The notes under the pieces are model-generated. The model made no database searches, was not told the origin of the DNA, and was given only the letters and a program-made list of their open reading frames with translations. A stretch of 64,000 bases of DNA from Pseudisothecium myosuroides (taxonomy: Eukaryota; Streptophyta; Bryopsida; Hypnales; Lembophyllaceae), in assembly GCA_951799445.1 (NCBI GenBank), contig OX637287.1:43119724-43183723 (forward strand), written 5' to 3'. A program made the position numbers and the translations under genes. Positions 1 through 11,318 of this stretch are shown piece after piece; within the stretch, counting starts at the first letter, position 1; each line of letters opens with the position of its first letter.

Positions 1-1015
1 AAAATCTCAACTTGAAAGTGACCAATTTTTGCATTTTACAGTCTCAAATTTTATTTTTTTTAAATTGAAGGTAAAAAACTGTTTTTCAAAAATTCACAAT
101 AAAATACTAGAGATGACATTGCAATTCATCAAGAAACAAGCCCTTTGTTATTATCATATGAAGCTCATAAGACTTTTACTGTAGGAATTAAAATTACTAA
201 ATAAATGCAAATTCGTATGAACAGATTAATTTAACCCTTAAAAGACGTAGCCCCTATGACCAAGGTAGTCACCAAAACTGCTCTGATTAGTGGACCAATA
301 GGTACATTTTTTGTTTTTGCAATGAGCAATGAAGTCATCCATTGACTACTTTTGAGCCTCAAATTCCTTCGAAGGTTAAAGTGGATTTCCTATTTAGAAA
401 TAAATAAAAAGCTAAAAGTTTCAAAAAAAAACTTAAAATTGTCACTTTTGGGAAGTTTCTATTCTTATGGAGCTACTAAAATTTCAATGAATTTGAAACT
501 CATATAAATGTCAAATGCAAATAAGGTGAAAGTTACACAAATCAAGGATGCATTAACCTTTGAAGGATGTGGCCCCCTATGACCAAGGTAGTTACCAAAA
601 TGCTACAATTATTGGACCAATAGGTACACTTTTTATTAGTCTATAGTTAACAATGAAGTCATCCATCATCACTCTATGTACATCTCCAAATTCAATGTAT
701 ACTTATGTAGAAGAAATCATCAAAAAACTCTACCAAATTTTTTTTTGAGCCTTCATACTTTTTTTCATGTGGTAGGATACTATATCCAAATGTTGCGTTC
801 TTTTGTGTGTTGGAAACTCATTTCATTGCCAACAAAAAACTTATGAAAATTTGACCGTTTTAATAATAGTAATAAAACACACTAGCAAAAAAATGGCGGT
901 TTTGAGAATATCTACCATATATTTGCATCATTTGTAGTATGAATTTGATTAGGATAAGAAAATACAAATTAATTAATTACAAATTGATTAGGAAGGAATT
1001 AGTAGGTGGGGGACA
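1..1015. repeat. AT-rich non-coding DNA with a spaced direct repeat
   Basis: I see no gene here. Two direct copies of about 110 bp start at 234 and 553 (319 bp apart). Each begins with a TTAACC end and shares the stretch 'ctatgaccaaggtagt', then 'ggaccaataggtaca', then 'aatgaagtcatccat'. The TTAACCCTTAAA-like starts resemble family A element ends described elsewhere in the window, but no matching opposite end was found. Confidence 0.5.
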
Positions 1016-1021
1016 TCATCT

Positions 1022-1319
1022 TCATAGATAGGGTGCTCTAAAAGCAACCTCTAACATAGAGGTACATTTTGCTTTCTTCAATGTACCAACAATGTACATT
1101 TCACGAGGGGGGCGCTTTTAATAACCATTGCATTTTAACTTCAAAAATTTGTAACTAATTTCACAAAGATCCAAAAAATATGAAACAACTTGGGTTAGAT
1201 GCCAATTCCATTTTTCTTCCTACAAAAATTTACTGAAAATTGTTTCTTCAGGGATTTTAGCTTCCCCCCAAATGCAATCTGCTCTTAAAAGGTCGCTTTT
1301 AAGAGCAGACCACCTTACT
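1022..1319. mobile_element. Family B MITE, copy 1
   Basis: This is an about 300-bp non-coding element. The left end reads roughly tagggtgctctaaaagcaac. The right end is its imperfect inverted repeat, ending gaccacctta. The interior ('gaggtacattttgctttctt', then 'tatgaaacaacttgggttag') recurs at 10329-10636, 10858-11170 and 47833-48118. TA at both outer edges suggests a TA target duplication as in Tc1/mariner-type MITEs. The superfamily is inferred from the ends only. Confidence 0.6.
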
Positions 1320-2171
1320 CCTCACAAATTCCTCACCTAACTTTTACTAATCACCTTAGATGCTTCTTCTCAAAAGTCTGAATTAACACGGATACAAAAT
1401 TAAGCATCTAATCACAGAACTGCGGAGCAACTTCAGCATCTAACATAGAGCTGTTCAAGGAGACCCGCTGTCAAATCACACAATGTTCCCAATGTTCCCC
1501 AATGTTCTCAACACCTGGAAGAAACGACAAATCTACAGAACCAGCAACTGCAAAATCTCCCCGGCCATAAAAAGAAAAAGAAAAAGAAAAAGAAAAAGTC
1601 TCAAAAGAAAAACCCAAAAGGGGAAAGAAAAAGAAAGGGATCTAGAGTGGAACCATGACAGAGTAAAAGTAGGCTATTTCCATACGACCCAACTTGCTCT
1701 GAGCAGGCACCTGGAATCAAAGTAGCCTAGGAAAAAAGCCCTGTTCACATCTTTAGGTTCCGTATTATTCCCATGACACTGGGTCAGCTCGGGTTTTTCC
1801 CTCCATATTACCACTTTTCATCCCTGATTCTCGACGTGGATACAGTTACAAATATATCATTCCCGATGCTGAATGAAACTGGGGGGGAGCTTCCTGGGTA
1901 GAAATTGGGGGTCCCCCCGGATTCCTGATATGGGATTTATAGAAAGATTGACCTGTAATGCAGTGGTTATTAGAGAATTTTCTTATTAAGTTCATGGATT
2001 TTCTTAAGTGCCGGGGTACATTCTCACCAAGAGGCGGGGCTTGAGTGGATCCCCCCACTATGATGGAAGCCACTGAGATTGGAAGGGAGTTGATATTGTA
2101 GTGGAATTAATTAATCGAACTGAACTCCTTGGGGTTATTTTGAGGTTGAGAGGGATAAATTAGTGAGGTTA
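1320..2171. other. Non-coding stretch with an AAAAAG microsatellite
   Basis: No supported gene. A short (AAAAAG)n tract lies at about 1567-1600. Open frames here have no recognisable domains and are lysine-rich or low complexity because of the microsatellite. Confidence 0.4.
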
Positions 2172-2404
2172 TAGTATGCCTTGTGTCGTTGCCACAGTCA
2201 AAATAAAAGTACAAGTAATTTTCTAAATTTTTCCATTTATACTAACTTTGAGATTCCATATCTTTTACAACGCAAGTGTATACACCACAAAATAAAGCCC
2301 GTGCACTCCTCGGTTTACCAAAAACGCGATAAGGGGACGCATGGTTTAGGAGTTCTCAACGTAAGAAACGAAACGAAACTAACTAACTAACTAACTAACT
2401 AACT
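2172..2404 (-). repeat. Diverged copy of the 51-52 kb tandem repeat
   Basis: The reverse complement resembles the unit repeated at 51008-51930. It shares the 'gtggcaacg[a/g]cac' end, the 'cacgggctt' segment and a short-period simple repeat, here (AACT)n at about 2376-2404, where the others have GTTTT/GTTT runs. It is non-coding. Confidence 0.45.
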
Positions 2405-3188
2405 TAAGGGATGGATTTTGCCATGTTGGACGATAATGATTGGAGAGAATCGTCGGATAGTTCATTGTTAGCTGATGCCTTTGAGAAAATAAGTAATTGA
2501 CTAATTGGAGTGTGAAAATGGAGAATTTGAAATTGAAAAAAAAATAGTAGGACTAGCAATCAAACAATGTGCAAAAATGAAAGGTAGATATGTAGCCGTT
2601 ACTTTCATGAAATTGTCAAATTTTAGATGTTTGCCATTTTAACTCCAAGGCTAATATTTGGAGGGGGGGAGGCGGGTATATACTTGGACTAGGTGGATAT
2701 CATTTTAGGATTTTGCATTGAAGGGGCTTGAGATGCTTGGACACGGTGGGGCGGGTATTGCTTTAGGGTTGGTCATGGCTGCCAACCCGTACTCCATCGT
2801 CCATTTTATGCTCAATGTAATAAAATTTGGAGTTTAGTTTCAAACCCGACATGTTATTGAATGAAGATTATTGTAGCCTTTGCAAATTTGAAATTGAAAG
2901 AAAGTGGTCGATGAAAATTTGATACTATAGGAAATGAACCAGGAGATTTTGACAAGGAGAGAATGCAACCAGTTTCCTTAGAACCTACCCGTTCCTATAA
3001 AAAGGAGGCAAATTACTAGCACAACTCCCAAAACCTCCAAAACGCACACTTTTGGAGGTTTAAGAGATTCCTTTTGGTGTGAATTAGGACTTTTATTCTT
3101 GGCAGAATAGATCCAGATTGCACCCAAACAAACAATTTGGCTAAAGAATGGTGACAAACCTTGAAGTTTTTTGCCAAAAAACTTCCAA
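2405..3188. other. AT-rich intergenic DNA, nothing recognised
   Basis: No coding potential, RNA gene or terminal repeat was recognised in this stretch on either strand. Confidence 0.4.
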
Positions 3189-4130
3189 TTAACCCCTAAA
3201 GGACCGGACTGCGTTTTTTGGCCGTATAGAAATTTTGGGCAGGTCCGCGTGACTAGAGATTTCCATATTTTAAGCTGAAATTTTAATAGAAGGTGGGCGC
3301 AAGGAATATCTTTCATATGCACTAAATTTCAGGACATTTGGAAATAGGAGTCAAAAGTTATGGCCAAATATGTTACTTTTTTTCGTAATTGGGCAGTCCG
3401 GGCAGCAAGAAAAATTTGGCAAATTTTTTTTTTTTTTTTTTTAATATTTTTTTTCTTGTAGATTATATTTTTGTCTATCTGGAAAGCTTTGATTCATTTC
3501 ATTTGGATTTGTTATGAGAAAGTTATGGACATTCTTGTTTTTCGGGCAGTTAGAGCAAATTCTTGAAAAAAATAACTTGTAAAATTCATTTCTAAATGTT
3601 TTTTTTGCAATTTAAAAAAAATAAAAATTCTCATGGTTTAATTTACTTGCTAGAACAATCTCACCATTGGGATTAGTGTATTTTAATTCCATCTAAAATA
3701 TATTAATGTTTTAGATTTTCCTTCTATCTCGTACGTACTTCTACTTAATAATTTTTTTAGGAATGATAATTAAGTTTTTTTGAATATTATTTTTTTTCCT
3801 AGACTCTCAACTCAATTCTCCACTATAAAGATTTGAAGCACAAAACTCTGTAGTGCAAAAATTTTAAGTGCAAAATGTTTAAAGTCAAAAAATCTAGTCC
3901 CGCAATGTGCTGAAATACTTGTTTTTTCCACTTTAAACGCAGATTTCTTGCAATCTGAGCGGTCAAAAATTCTGAAATTTTTTCCACACATTCTCATACT
4001 AGTTAGGTTTAAGATCCTACGGTTAGATGTGGAAAAAAAACATTTTTCATTTTTTTTTACTCCTTGCTATAGAAATGGCAGTTTTGATGGTTTTTTGGCA
4101 GAAAAAAGGCCTTGGGCCTTTAGGGGTTAA
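3189..4130. mobile_element. Family A (TTAA-type) element, copy 1
   Basis: A 934-bp non-coding element (3193-4126) is flanked on both sides by TTAA. It begins CCCCTAAAGGACC and ends CCTTTAGGGG, so the termini are inverted. The interior holds a long T run at about 3424-3443 and blocks shared with the copies at 22630-23551, 33922-34853 and 5820-6452. TTAA target sites and ends starting CCC are hallmarks of the piggyBac superfamily; that assignment is inference because no transposase is present. Confidence 0.7.
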
Positions 4131-4358
4131 AAAATAATCTTTGATGAAATCGCTAGATTGTGGATGAAAACACAATTATGGATATGTGAAGTGTGCTAAT
4201 GTAATATTTTCTATCCAATATGTGAAGTGAATGTCAAAATTTGGAGCACCACTACAGTATTTACATCGCCACTTTGGCACTTTATAAAAAATGAAAAAAA
4301 ATACCCTGGTGTGAATTGAATTGATCCCTTGAGTTCTAGCTAAGTTGGAGTTGTGAGT

Positions 4359-4782
4359 ACTAAGGTAGGAGGCTGTAAAATAGAGCGGGCATTAAGAATG
4401 GACCCTATAAATGACTATGAAATGGACATGAGTTGGTTCTGAAATTGATTAGTAAAGGCATTGAATGAATCAAGGAAACAAGCATTATTAATTGCAAGAG
4501 CCAATCATTCTCTTCGCTTTCCCCACTTTTATTTAGAATTGCAAGTGAACCGTTTATGAAAGACCTAGGGTCACAAATAGGGACCTATGACCCAACTTGT
4601 TTGAAAATTTGTAAGTAATTCAAAAATGCTCGGAAAAATACGAAACCACTTGCGTTAGATTCCTCATCAATTTCTCTACGTCTGAAAAATGAGCTAAAAA
4701 GATTTCCGTCCAAGGAAATATATGAAAAAGGGGGACCAGCCCTTAGATGCTCCATTTCTGAGCCTCCTACCTTAAGTTCATG
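4359..4782. mobile_element. Family B MITE, copy 2
   Basis: The left end taaggtaggaggct (from about 4361) is the inverted repeat of agcctcctacctta at the right end. The interior contains the 'aatacgaaaccacttgcgtt' block typical of the family. Length is about 420 bp and nothing is coding. Outer TA dinucleotides fit a TA target site. Confidence 0.6.
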
Positions 4783-5063
4783 AGTTGTGGTAAATAGTGA
4801 GATAATCAAATAGAGTAAGTTAATCATTCGTATCCTACTGGGAAAATTAATTGTGGAAAAGGATTTAGGAAGCATATAATATTCAAAAGGCATGGGTCAT
4901 AATTGTTGGTAAACAGGGTGTGTCCGAGTGGGTGCCGGTGTGCCCACAACATGACTGGCATGTGTTGGACCCCTAAAGTCGTGTGGATGCTCTTGGAGGG
5001 GTGAGGTTACAACGAGGGTATTTGTTTTTTTTAATTATTATTAGCTCTGGACTAATTAAACTC

Positions 5064-5708
5064 TTAACCCCTAAATGCCCAAGGCCTGTTTTGAACCTCT
5101 TCGAATTTGCTCTAAATTGAACAAAAAGCCAACATTTTGATAAGTTGAATCAATTTTTTTTGAATTGTAACCGTACAAATTCAAACTAGACATGTTAGAG
5201 ATCACATAGGAAAAGAAAATACAACAATATCACTTATGAATTGAAAGATTATAATGTTTGATCATGAGGGTGTAAAAACTAAGAAATTCTTTCAATCCTT
5301 TTTTCACATGTCAAATCTAACAAGTTGGTCACCAAAAAAATATGAGGCTAAAGGGTCTAACATGCATAACCCCAATCAATTTATGGCTTCTCAAAATCTA
5401 CTCTACAATTTTTTTAAATGAATTTCTAATGTAATTTTTCCTCCAAGATCTAGTGTATTTGAGGCTCATTTCCAAGAGCCCTCAACACTACGGAAAGTCA
5501 AGATTGCAATGGGTACCCTTGCACAAAATCTTGAATAGAAAAATCATAATCAATCGTTTTCCTAATCAGATTTTTGATACTGAAACTAGACTTCAAAAAG
5601 ATTTTTTCAAAAATACAAACTTCTAAAAATAGCAAATTTGTTAGGTTTTATTTAACTTCAAATTATTGTCAACACTCAAATTGGGTGCCTTGGGCATTTA
5701 GGGATTAA
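5064..5708. mobile_element. Family A2 (TTAA-type) element, short form
   Basis: A 637-bp element (5068-5704) lies between TTAA sites. The left end CCCCTAAATGCCCAAGGC is matched by an inverted right end, GCCTTGGGCATTTAGGGA, with a single mismatch. The interior is homologous to the element at 6453-7095 ('gtacaaattcaaa', 'tttgaaagatt'-type blocks) but differs from the ~930-bp form. It is non-coding. Confidence 0.7.
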
Positions 5709-5819
5709 GAAGGGAGAAGCTTTGCATTACCGAAAGTGAATTTGATATGTCACTATAAAATTTTATTGGCTCTCGACCAAATGGGAGGGCACTTGGCATT
5801 GAAAAAGCTATAAATAATT

Positions 5820-6452
5820 TTTATTTTTGTTGAACATTTGAGTTGAGAGTCAAGAAAAAAAAATTCTAGAATTATTTTATTTTATTTTTTCCATCAAAAA
5901 GTTGTTAAGTAAAAATAGTTCTAAGATTGAACAAAATATTAAATTGATAATAGCTCTAAGATGGAATTGAAACACCATAGTCCCAATGGTGAGATTGTTC
6001 TTACTAACAAAGTTAATCCTATCAAAAAAAACATTCTCAATTTTTTTGAAAATTGTAATAAAAAATGAATTCTATAAGTTGTTTTTTGAAAAAGATGCTT
6101 AGATTATCCAAAAAAACAAGATTGTCCATAACTTTCTCATTAATCGTCCAAATAGAATGAATCAAAGCTTCAAATGTAGACAAAAACATAATCGTTGACA
6201 AAAAAATTAAAATTAAAAAAAATCCAATTTTTTTTTTTTTTTTTTTTTGCCTGGTGAATTGCTTTTAAGACTTAGGGTGGCATAACTTTTGCTCTTGCTT
6301 ACCGATTGAAATAAAATTATATTTTCAAAAATCTAATGTGATTTTTTGTTTTTATAGAAAGTTTCAAAAAATAATGTCAAAAATTGAGGTCACACAAGCT
6401 TACTCGAAATTCCAAATGTCCCTCAAGGGAACTTTGGTCTTTTAGGAGTTAA
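5820..6452. mobile_element. Truncated long-form family A element, inverted
   Basis: The interior is the reverse complement of the element at 22630-23551: a 'gttgagagtc' block, then 'caatggtgagattgttct', then a poly(T) run at about 6229-6248. The right end reads CTTTTAGGAG followed by TTAA at 6449-6452. The expected left terminus is missing, so the copy is truncated near 5820. Confidence 0.55.
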
Positions 6453-7099
6453 CCCTTAAATGCCCAAGACCTTTTGAGGGCTCTTGGAGTTTGCTCAAAC
6501 TAAACAAAAGTCCAAGTTTTGATAAGTATCATCAATTAAATTAAAAATTGTAACTGTACAAATTCAAATTGGACAACTTATGGATTACATTAAGAAAAAA
6601 ACACGAAGATCACTTATGGTTTGAAAGATTTTAATGTTTGATGAAGAGTACGTTAAAATTGCAAATGTGATTTGAAGTCTTTCAATCCACATTTTACAAG
6701 TCAAATCTAAAATTGAGTTTATGAAAAAAACATGAGGCTAAAGGATATGACATGCGTAATTATATTTAAAATATGGCTTCTCAAAATCTATTCTACAATT
6801 TTCTTGAAGAATTTTCAATGTGATTCCCTCCTCAAGATCTAGTTCTCCGTACATTTGAGGCTCATCTCCAAGAGCCTATAACTAAAAATTGAGATTTGCA
6901 ATGGACACACTAACACAAAATCTTCAATAGCTAGAAAATCATGAATAATTTTGTTATAATCAGATTTTGGATGCTTAAAATGGACTTTAAAATGGTATTC
7001 CATTGAAAAAAGACCAAAAATAGCATTTTGATAAGATTTTATTTAACTTTACAATTTAGTCAACACCAAAATATAGTGATTTGGGCATTTAGGATTTAA
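6449..7099. mobile_element. Family A2 (TTAA-type) element, second short-form copy
   Basis: A 643-bp element (6453-7095) starts CCCTTAAATGCCCAAGACC and ends GGGCATTTAGGAT between TTAA sites. It is homologous over its length to 5068-5704. Its left TTAA is the same tetranucleotide that closes the preceding truncated element. It is non-coding. Confidence 0.65.
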
Positions 7100-8003
7100 C
7101 TAAAGATTATAATTTTGAATAATTTGATTTCATATTTGGTATCAAAGATCCTAAAAGAGATATGAAAAATCTTGAAAGGTGAAATTAATTGTCAAAATAA
7201 GGTGTAGGTTTTTATGAGGGAAAAAATCTCACTCCCCACCTTAAGATGGTTCCCTATCTACGTATACTCTGTCGAAGTTTTAGTAGGACTTCGCTCAAAA
7301 AGCCATCTATTGCAATAGCTTAATAGGGCCTAATATAACATTATTGACTAGGAGAGGGGACTTTTTTGCATTGTTGAAAAAGGTACCCTATAATGGACAA
7401 CATTGTCTTATTTGGCTCTTCATCCAACGACAATTCTTGAATTAATTGATAAGTCCCTTCTATAAATTTAGCAAAGCATAATAAACCTTCTTAGCATAGA
7501 GAGGACCATTGCTTGGTTATATAAGATTATGTAGCATCTCCATCACAAAAATGATTATTTTGTAGAAATTGGTACAATGCAGTATTATTTTAGCCTACAA
7601 TGTACATGTGAGGAGGTTTGTATAGGATTTTATTCAATGCCACAAAGACAAAGTCTTATTGGGTAGCTACTTGTTTACAATTATTTTAGATAATTTAGGA
7701 ATTAATCCTAATATGATGAAGATGGCACGGAGATGGCATTAATTTTGTGTCCTTTGGATGATTTCATAAAGGCCTCAAAGATGGAAAATAACTTTATTCA
7801 TCTAAGTTTTTTAGTAGAGGGTTGCTAGAACCCAATTTCAGTGAAAGATGTTGTATATTCTTTCCTTGTGATATTTTTGACTACTATTTTTCAAATTGGA
7901 GTAAGAACTAAACTTAATAAGCTTCATTTTGTTGAATCAAAATAAAAAAGATCACTCTCAAGGTTCTAGGGTGTATAAGGTAGGAGATCAATAAACCACC
8001 CTT
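7100..8003. other. AT-rich intergenic DNA, nothing recognised
   Basis: No gene, RNA or paired termini seen. The sequence is not obviously shared with the other repeat families in the window. Confidence 0.35.
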
Positions 8004-8527
8004 TTAACCCCTAAAGTGCCAAGGCTATTTTTCTATCAAAAACCACTCAAACTGCCATTTTTGTTGCATTCACCTAAGAAAGGAAAAAAAGATTTTTTAA
8101 AGAATCTAACCTTAGAATCTTGTACTTCACTTGTCTGAGATCATGTGGTAAAAACTTCATCAAATTTGAATGTACGAATTGGAAGATATTAGTGAATGCC
8201 CAAAAAACAAAGTCACTAGTCTAAATATAATGAATCAAAGTTTTACATAAAGAAAAAAATTTAATATTTTAGGAAAAAAAATTTAAAAAATTATTTTGAT
8301 TTTTTGTGATTTTTTGGGGGCTGCCCGCCGACCTCCGTTTTTGGCTTTTTGTGCCATAATTTTTGCTTCAAGGCATCAACTGAAATAAAGATTATATTCC
8401 CAAGAAGATTATATGTTTTTCTAGCTTTACAAAAAGTTTTAGAAAATTATGATGAATATTGAGATTGTATGAGCCTATGCAAGTCACATTTTGGCCCCTG
8501 TAGGACCAATGGGACTTTAAAGGTTAA
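8004..8527. mobile_element. Family A (TTAA-type) element, deleted copy
   Basis: A 516-bp element (8008-8523) lies between TTAA sites. The left end CCCCTAAAGTGCCAAGGC and the following 'aaccactcaaactgccattt' match the inverted right arm of copy 3189-4130. The right end is GGGACTTTAAAGG. It is shorter than the ~930-bp form, consistent with internal deletion. Confidence 0.6.
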
Positions 8528-9110
8528 GTACTGACACCTTTCACTTTATAAATTTCTCAAAGATAATTATGAAAGTTTTTTGGTTAAATTATTTATCCAC
8601 GTATTTTCAAACCATTTTTCAACATATTGCCTAAAACACACAAGCTATGGGACATATGTACATGTTTTTTTCTAAAAATGTTAAATGACAAAACTTCACT
8701 TTTAGGCAGGGCTAGAAAAACGTATTTTTTGGAAGTTCGGGCACATTGAACTTACAATGCTTGGGAATTTTTACACTAAAGTTAGAGGAGTTTATACTTA
8801 AACAAGTGAACTAAAGGATTTCATGTTTGAATTTGTCAAAAAATAATACAAACAAAGATTTTAGCCTTGCATTGGGTATGCGTATTTTGAAGCAATTTTA
8901 GGTTTCAAATACTAATAGAAATCAATGATAGAAGACCAAGAAAACAATTCAAGAGAAGATCCGCTAATGTGGTTTGAGTTGCCATTTGAATTTTCTCATG
9001 TAACGTTTCTTTTGTCTATAGAAACCCCTATTTCTACTAGTAAAAACACCGCAATCATGTAGGGGTTAAAATCCAAATTTGGCATACCAATGAGAAGATT
9101 ATGTTCCTTT
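8528..9110. other. AT-rich intergenic DNA, nothing recognised
   Basis: No gene, RNA or paired termini recognised here. A lone 'taggggttaaaa' at about 9061 resembles a family A right end without a partner. Confidence 0.3.
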
Positions 9111-9111
9111 T

Positions 9112-9149
9112 TTTTTTTCACAAAGGAAGGTGACCATTGCACTAAAAAA
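9112..9149 (-). mobile_element. Very short 5'-truncated LINE tail with target duplication
   Basis: An insertion of about 38 bp carries a poly(T) run (poly(A) on the minus strand) and a 'gaccattgcactaa' tail. The tail resembles the 3' ends of the LINE copies at 11319 and 20119. It is flanked by about 17-bp direct repeats (9095-9111 and 9150-9166) that read 'agattatgttcctttt' and 'agattacgttcctttt', one mismatch. This is the structure expected of a severely truncated target-primed retroposition event. Confidence 0.55.
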
Positions 9150-9166
9150 AAGATTACGTTCCTTTT

Positions 9167-10328
9167 GCAATGGGGTATTGTTGCAAACGGTTGAACTGTT
9201 AGTACATAGTAAATTAAAGCTACCTTCAATATATACTTCATTCTCAATGGGCTTTCACCAAATAGCCTACACTTCATCTTATATCATATGACAACAATAC
9301 AAAAACTCCAATGCCTATGAGATTGAACTTAATAGAACAAAGAGATTTAAACTCTAGCTAGCTACAATGCCCACAAAAGCAAAAAGCATCTGTAATCATT
9401 AATTGATTTATAACCCCCTCCCAAACAAATAGCCTTAAGGCGGCTATGACCATTACAAATAAATCTATTTTCATGAATTGTTATTAAAAACAATCTTATA
9501 AATTATAGCCTCAAGAACATTCCAGACTGGAAATCAGCAACGGATCCACCAACTAACTTATAGAAAATGGAGTGTCAATTTTACCACCCCCCCCCAAGGA
9601 ATAACAAATGAACCCCACCAACTCAAGGCCACCCGGCAGATTTGAGATAAATATAAAAGTATAAGGCCCGAATTCCGTGCATGAAACCAAATACACCCCA
9701 CCCGGCCATGTCCCCAATTGTAGCTGGAACTCCAAATTGCGCCAAACTGGCGAAATGATGCTACTGTACAAGCCTTCTGGGGCTACAGTGGAAAAAGGAA
9801 CCTTGGGATCCAAATTAAAAGGAAAATGACTATATGGGGTACCCACGATAAATTTTAAACTAATCCCGGCCTGCCGGTTTCCACGAAGGAATGGATGCCA
9901 CGTGGTCTCTTAAAATGAATGGAATGTACGGTTTGACAGGGTTCAACTTGGGTTCTAAACTGAAACCCCTAATAATAAAATAAGAAGAGGATCCTCCAGT
10001 TGCTATGTCAGGATTGGGCTACAGGAGCATGCTTTTACGGCATGCTGGAATTTATAAACTTTTTGTAAACTTTTTCTTTTGGTTTATACTTTATTACGCT
10101 TTATTGTGCTCTTTATGTTGCAATACGCTGAATCCTCCATTTGAAGTGGGACCAGCAGGGTGAATTTATCCGGGGAAAAAACGCAGGAATTTTTTATTTG
10201 CTACACATGATAAAATTTGCAAATTTTGAATTCATACTCATAATATTGTTAAACCACCTCAATATCCTCCCCCAAGCTGGAGGTACAATTCTCCCAAGAT
10301 ACCTAGAGGGAAAGTTTTAGTTATAATG
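9167..10328. other. Intergenic DNA with scattered repeat fragments
   Basis: No supported gene. The stretch around 10080-10140 ('ctttattgtgctctttatgt') is paralogous to 11260-11310, the sequence into which the main LINE copy inserted. Confidence 0.35.
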
Positions 10329-10636
10329 GTAAGGTGGGTGACTCTAAAAGCGACACTTTAAGAGCTGATTGCATTATGGGGGAAGCTAAACTCCTTGAAA
10401 CAATTTTCAGTAAATTTTGTTAGGAAGAAAAAAGGAATTGGCATCTAATCCAAGTTGTTTCATATTTTTTGGACCTTCGTGGAATTAGTTACAAATTTTT
10501 GAAGTTGAAGCGTAGTGGTTTCTAAAAGCGACCCCTTCCTGAAATGTACATTGTCAGTACATTGAAGAAAGTAAAATGTACCTCTGTGTTAGAATCGCTT
10601 TTAGAGCCAGGTTGCTTTTAGAGCCACCTACTTTAG
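10328..10636. mobile_element. Family B MITE, copy 3 (inverted)
   Basis: A 308-bp element has good inverted ends: left taaggtgggtgactctaaaa and right ttttagagccacctacttta. The interior is the reverse complement of copy 1 (1022-1319). It is the clearest example of the family's about 25-bp terminal inverted repeats and TA borders. Confidence 0.65.
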
Positions 10637-10857
10637 AGGTGCGATTAGCAGGGCAAAGTCAACAAAGCAGTGATAGTATTACATCTGGGTTTTTTTTGCT
10701 GGGGGGGTCCCAATTTGGGGGTCCCAATTAAAAGGGAATCCTGCAGTGAAGGTTAACAATGTTACATATTTGCAATTAGAGGTTCCAAATTAGCAATACA
10801 AAGTGATGAACATAGAATTAACATGGCACAAAATCGGGAAACTTTTTTTTACATTTA

Positions 10858-11170
10858 AGATAGGAGGCTCAAACTTTGACTGGGCATTTTGAACCAAATA
10901 TGACACAGAGGTACATTTTGCTTTCTTCAATTTACCAAAATGTACAAATTCTAGGAGGTGGTCGCCCTTTTAGAGCCCTATTGCAATTCAACTTCAAAAT
11001 TTCATACTTGATTCCACAAAGCTTCAAAAATATGAAACAACCTGGATTATTTGCCATTTCCTCTTGTCTTTCAAGGAAAGTTTACTGAAAAATATTTCAA
11101 GATGTTTTACCTCTTCAAAATTCAGTTTCAGCACATAGATGATTGCTTTATGGACCTTCCTACCTTACCC
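10858..11170. mobile_element. Family B MITE, copy 4
   Basis: The left end aagataggaggctcaaac and right end ccttcctaccttac are imperfect inverted repeats. The interior carries the shared 'gaggtacattttgctttctt' and 'atatgaaacaacctgg' blocks in the same orientation as copy 1. It is non-coding. Confidence 0.55.
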
Positions 11171-11318
11171 CAAAGAACACAAAATTCACCCTGCTTCTCT
11201 CACTTTAAATGGAGAATGTAGCGTCTTGCCTTTATGATGCCCATTTTGTTTATTTTTTTGTCTACTTTATTATACTTTATTGTACTCTTTATGTTGCCCT
11301 TTCTAATCCTGAACCCTT

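Noticed and set aside
1483..1725. Lys/Arg-rich 80-residue frame
   Set aside because: Largely encoded by an AAAAAG microsatellite; no domain or supporting context.
3423..3445. Poly(T) at 3423 (and at 6229, 22867) as retroposon tails
   Set aside because: The runs lie at the same internal position in long-form family A elements and lack target duplications.
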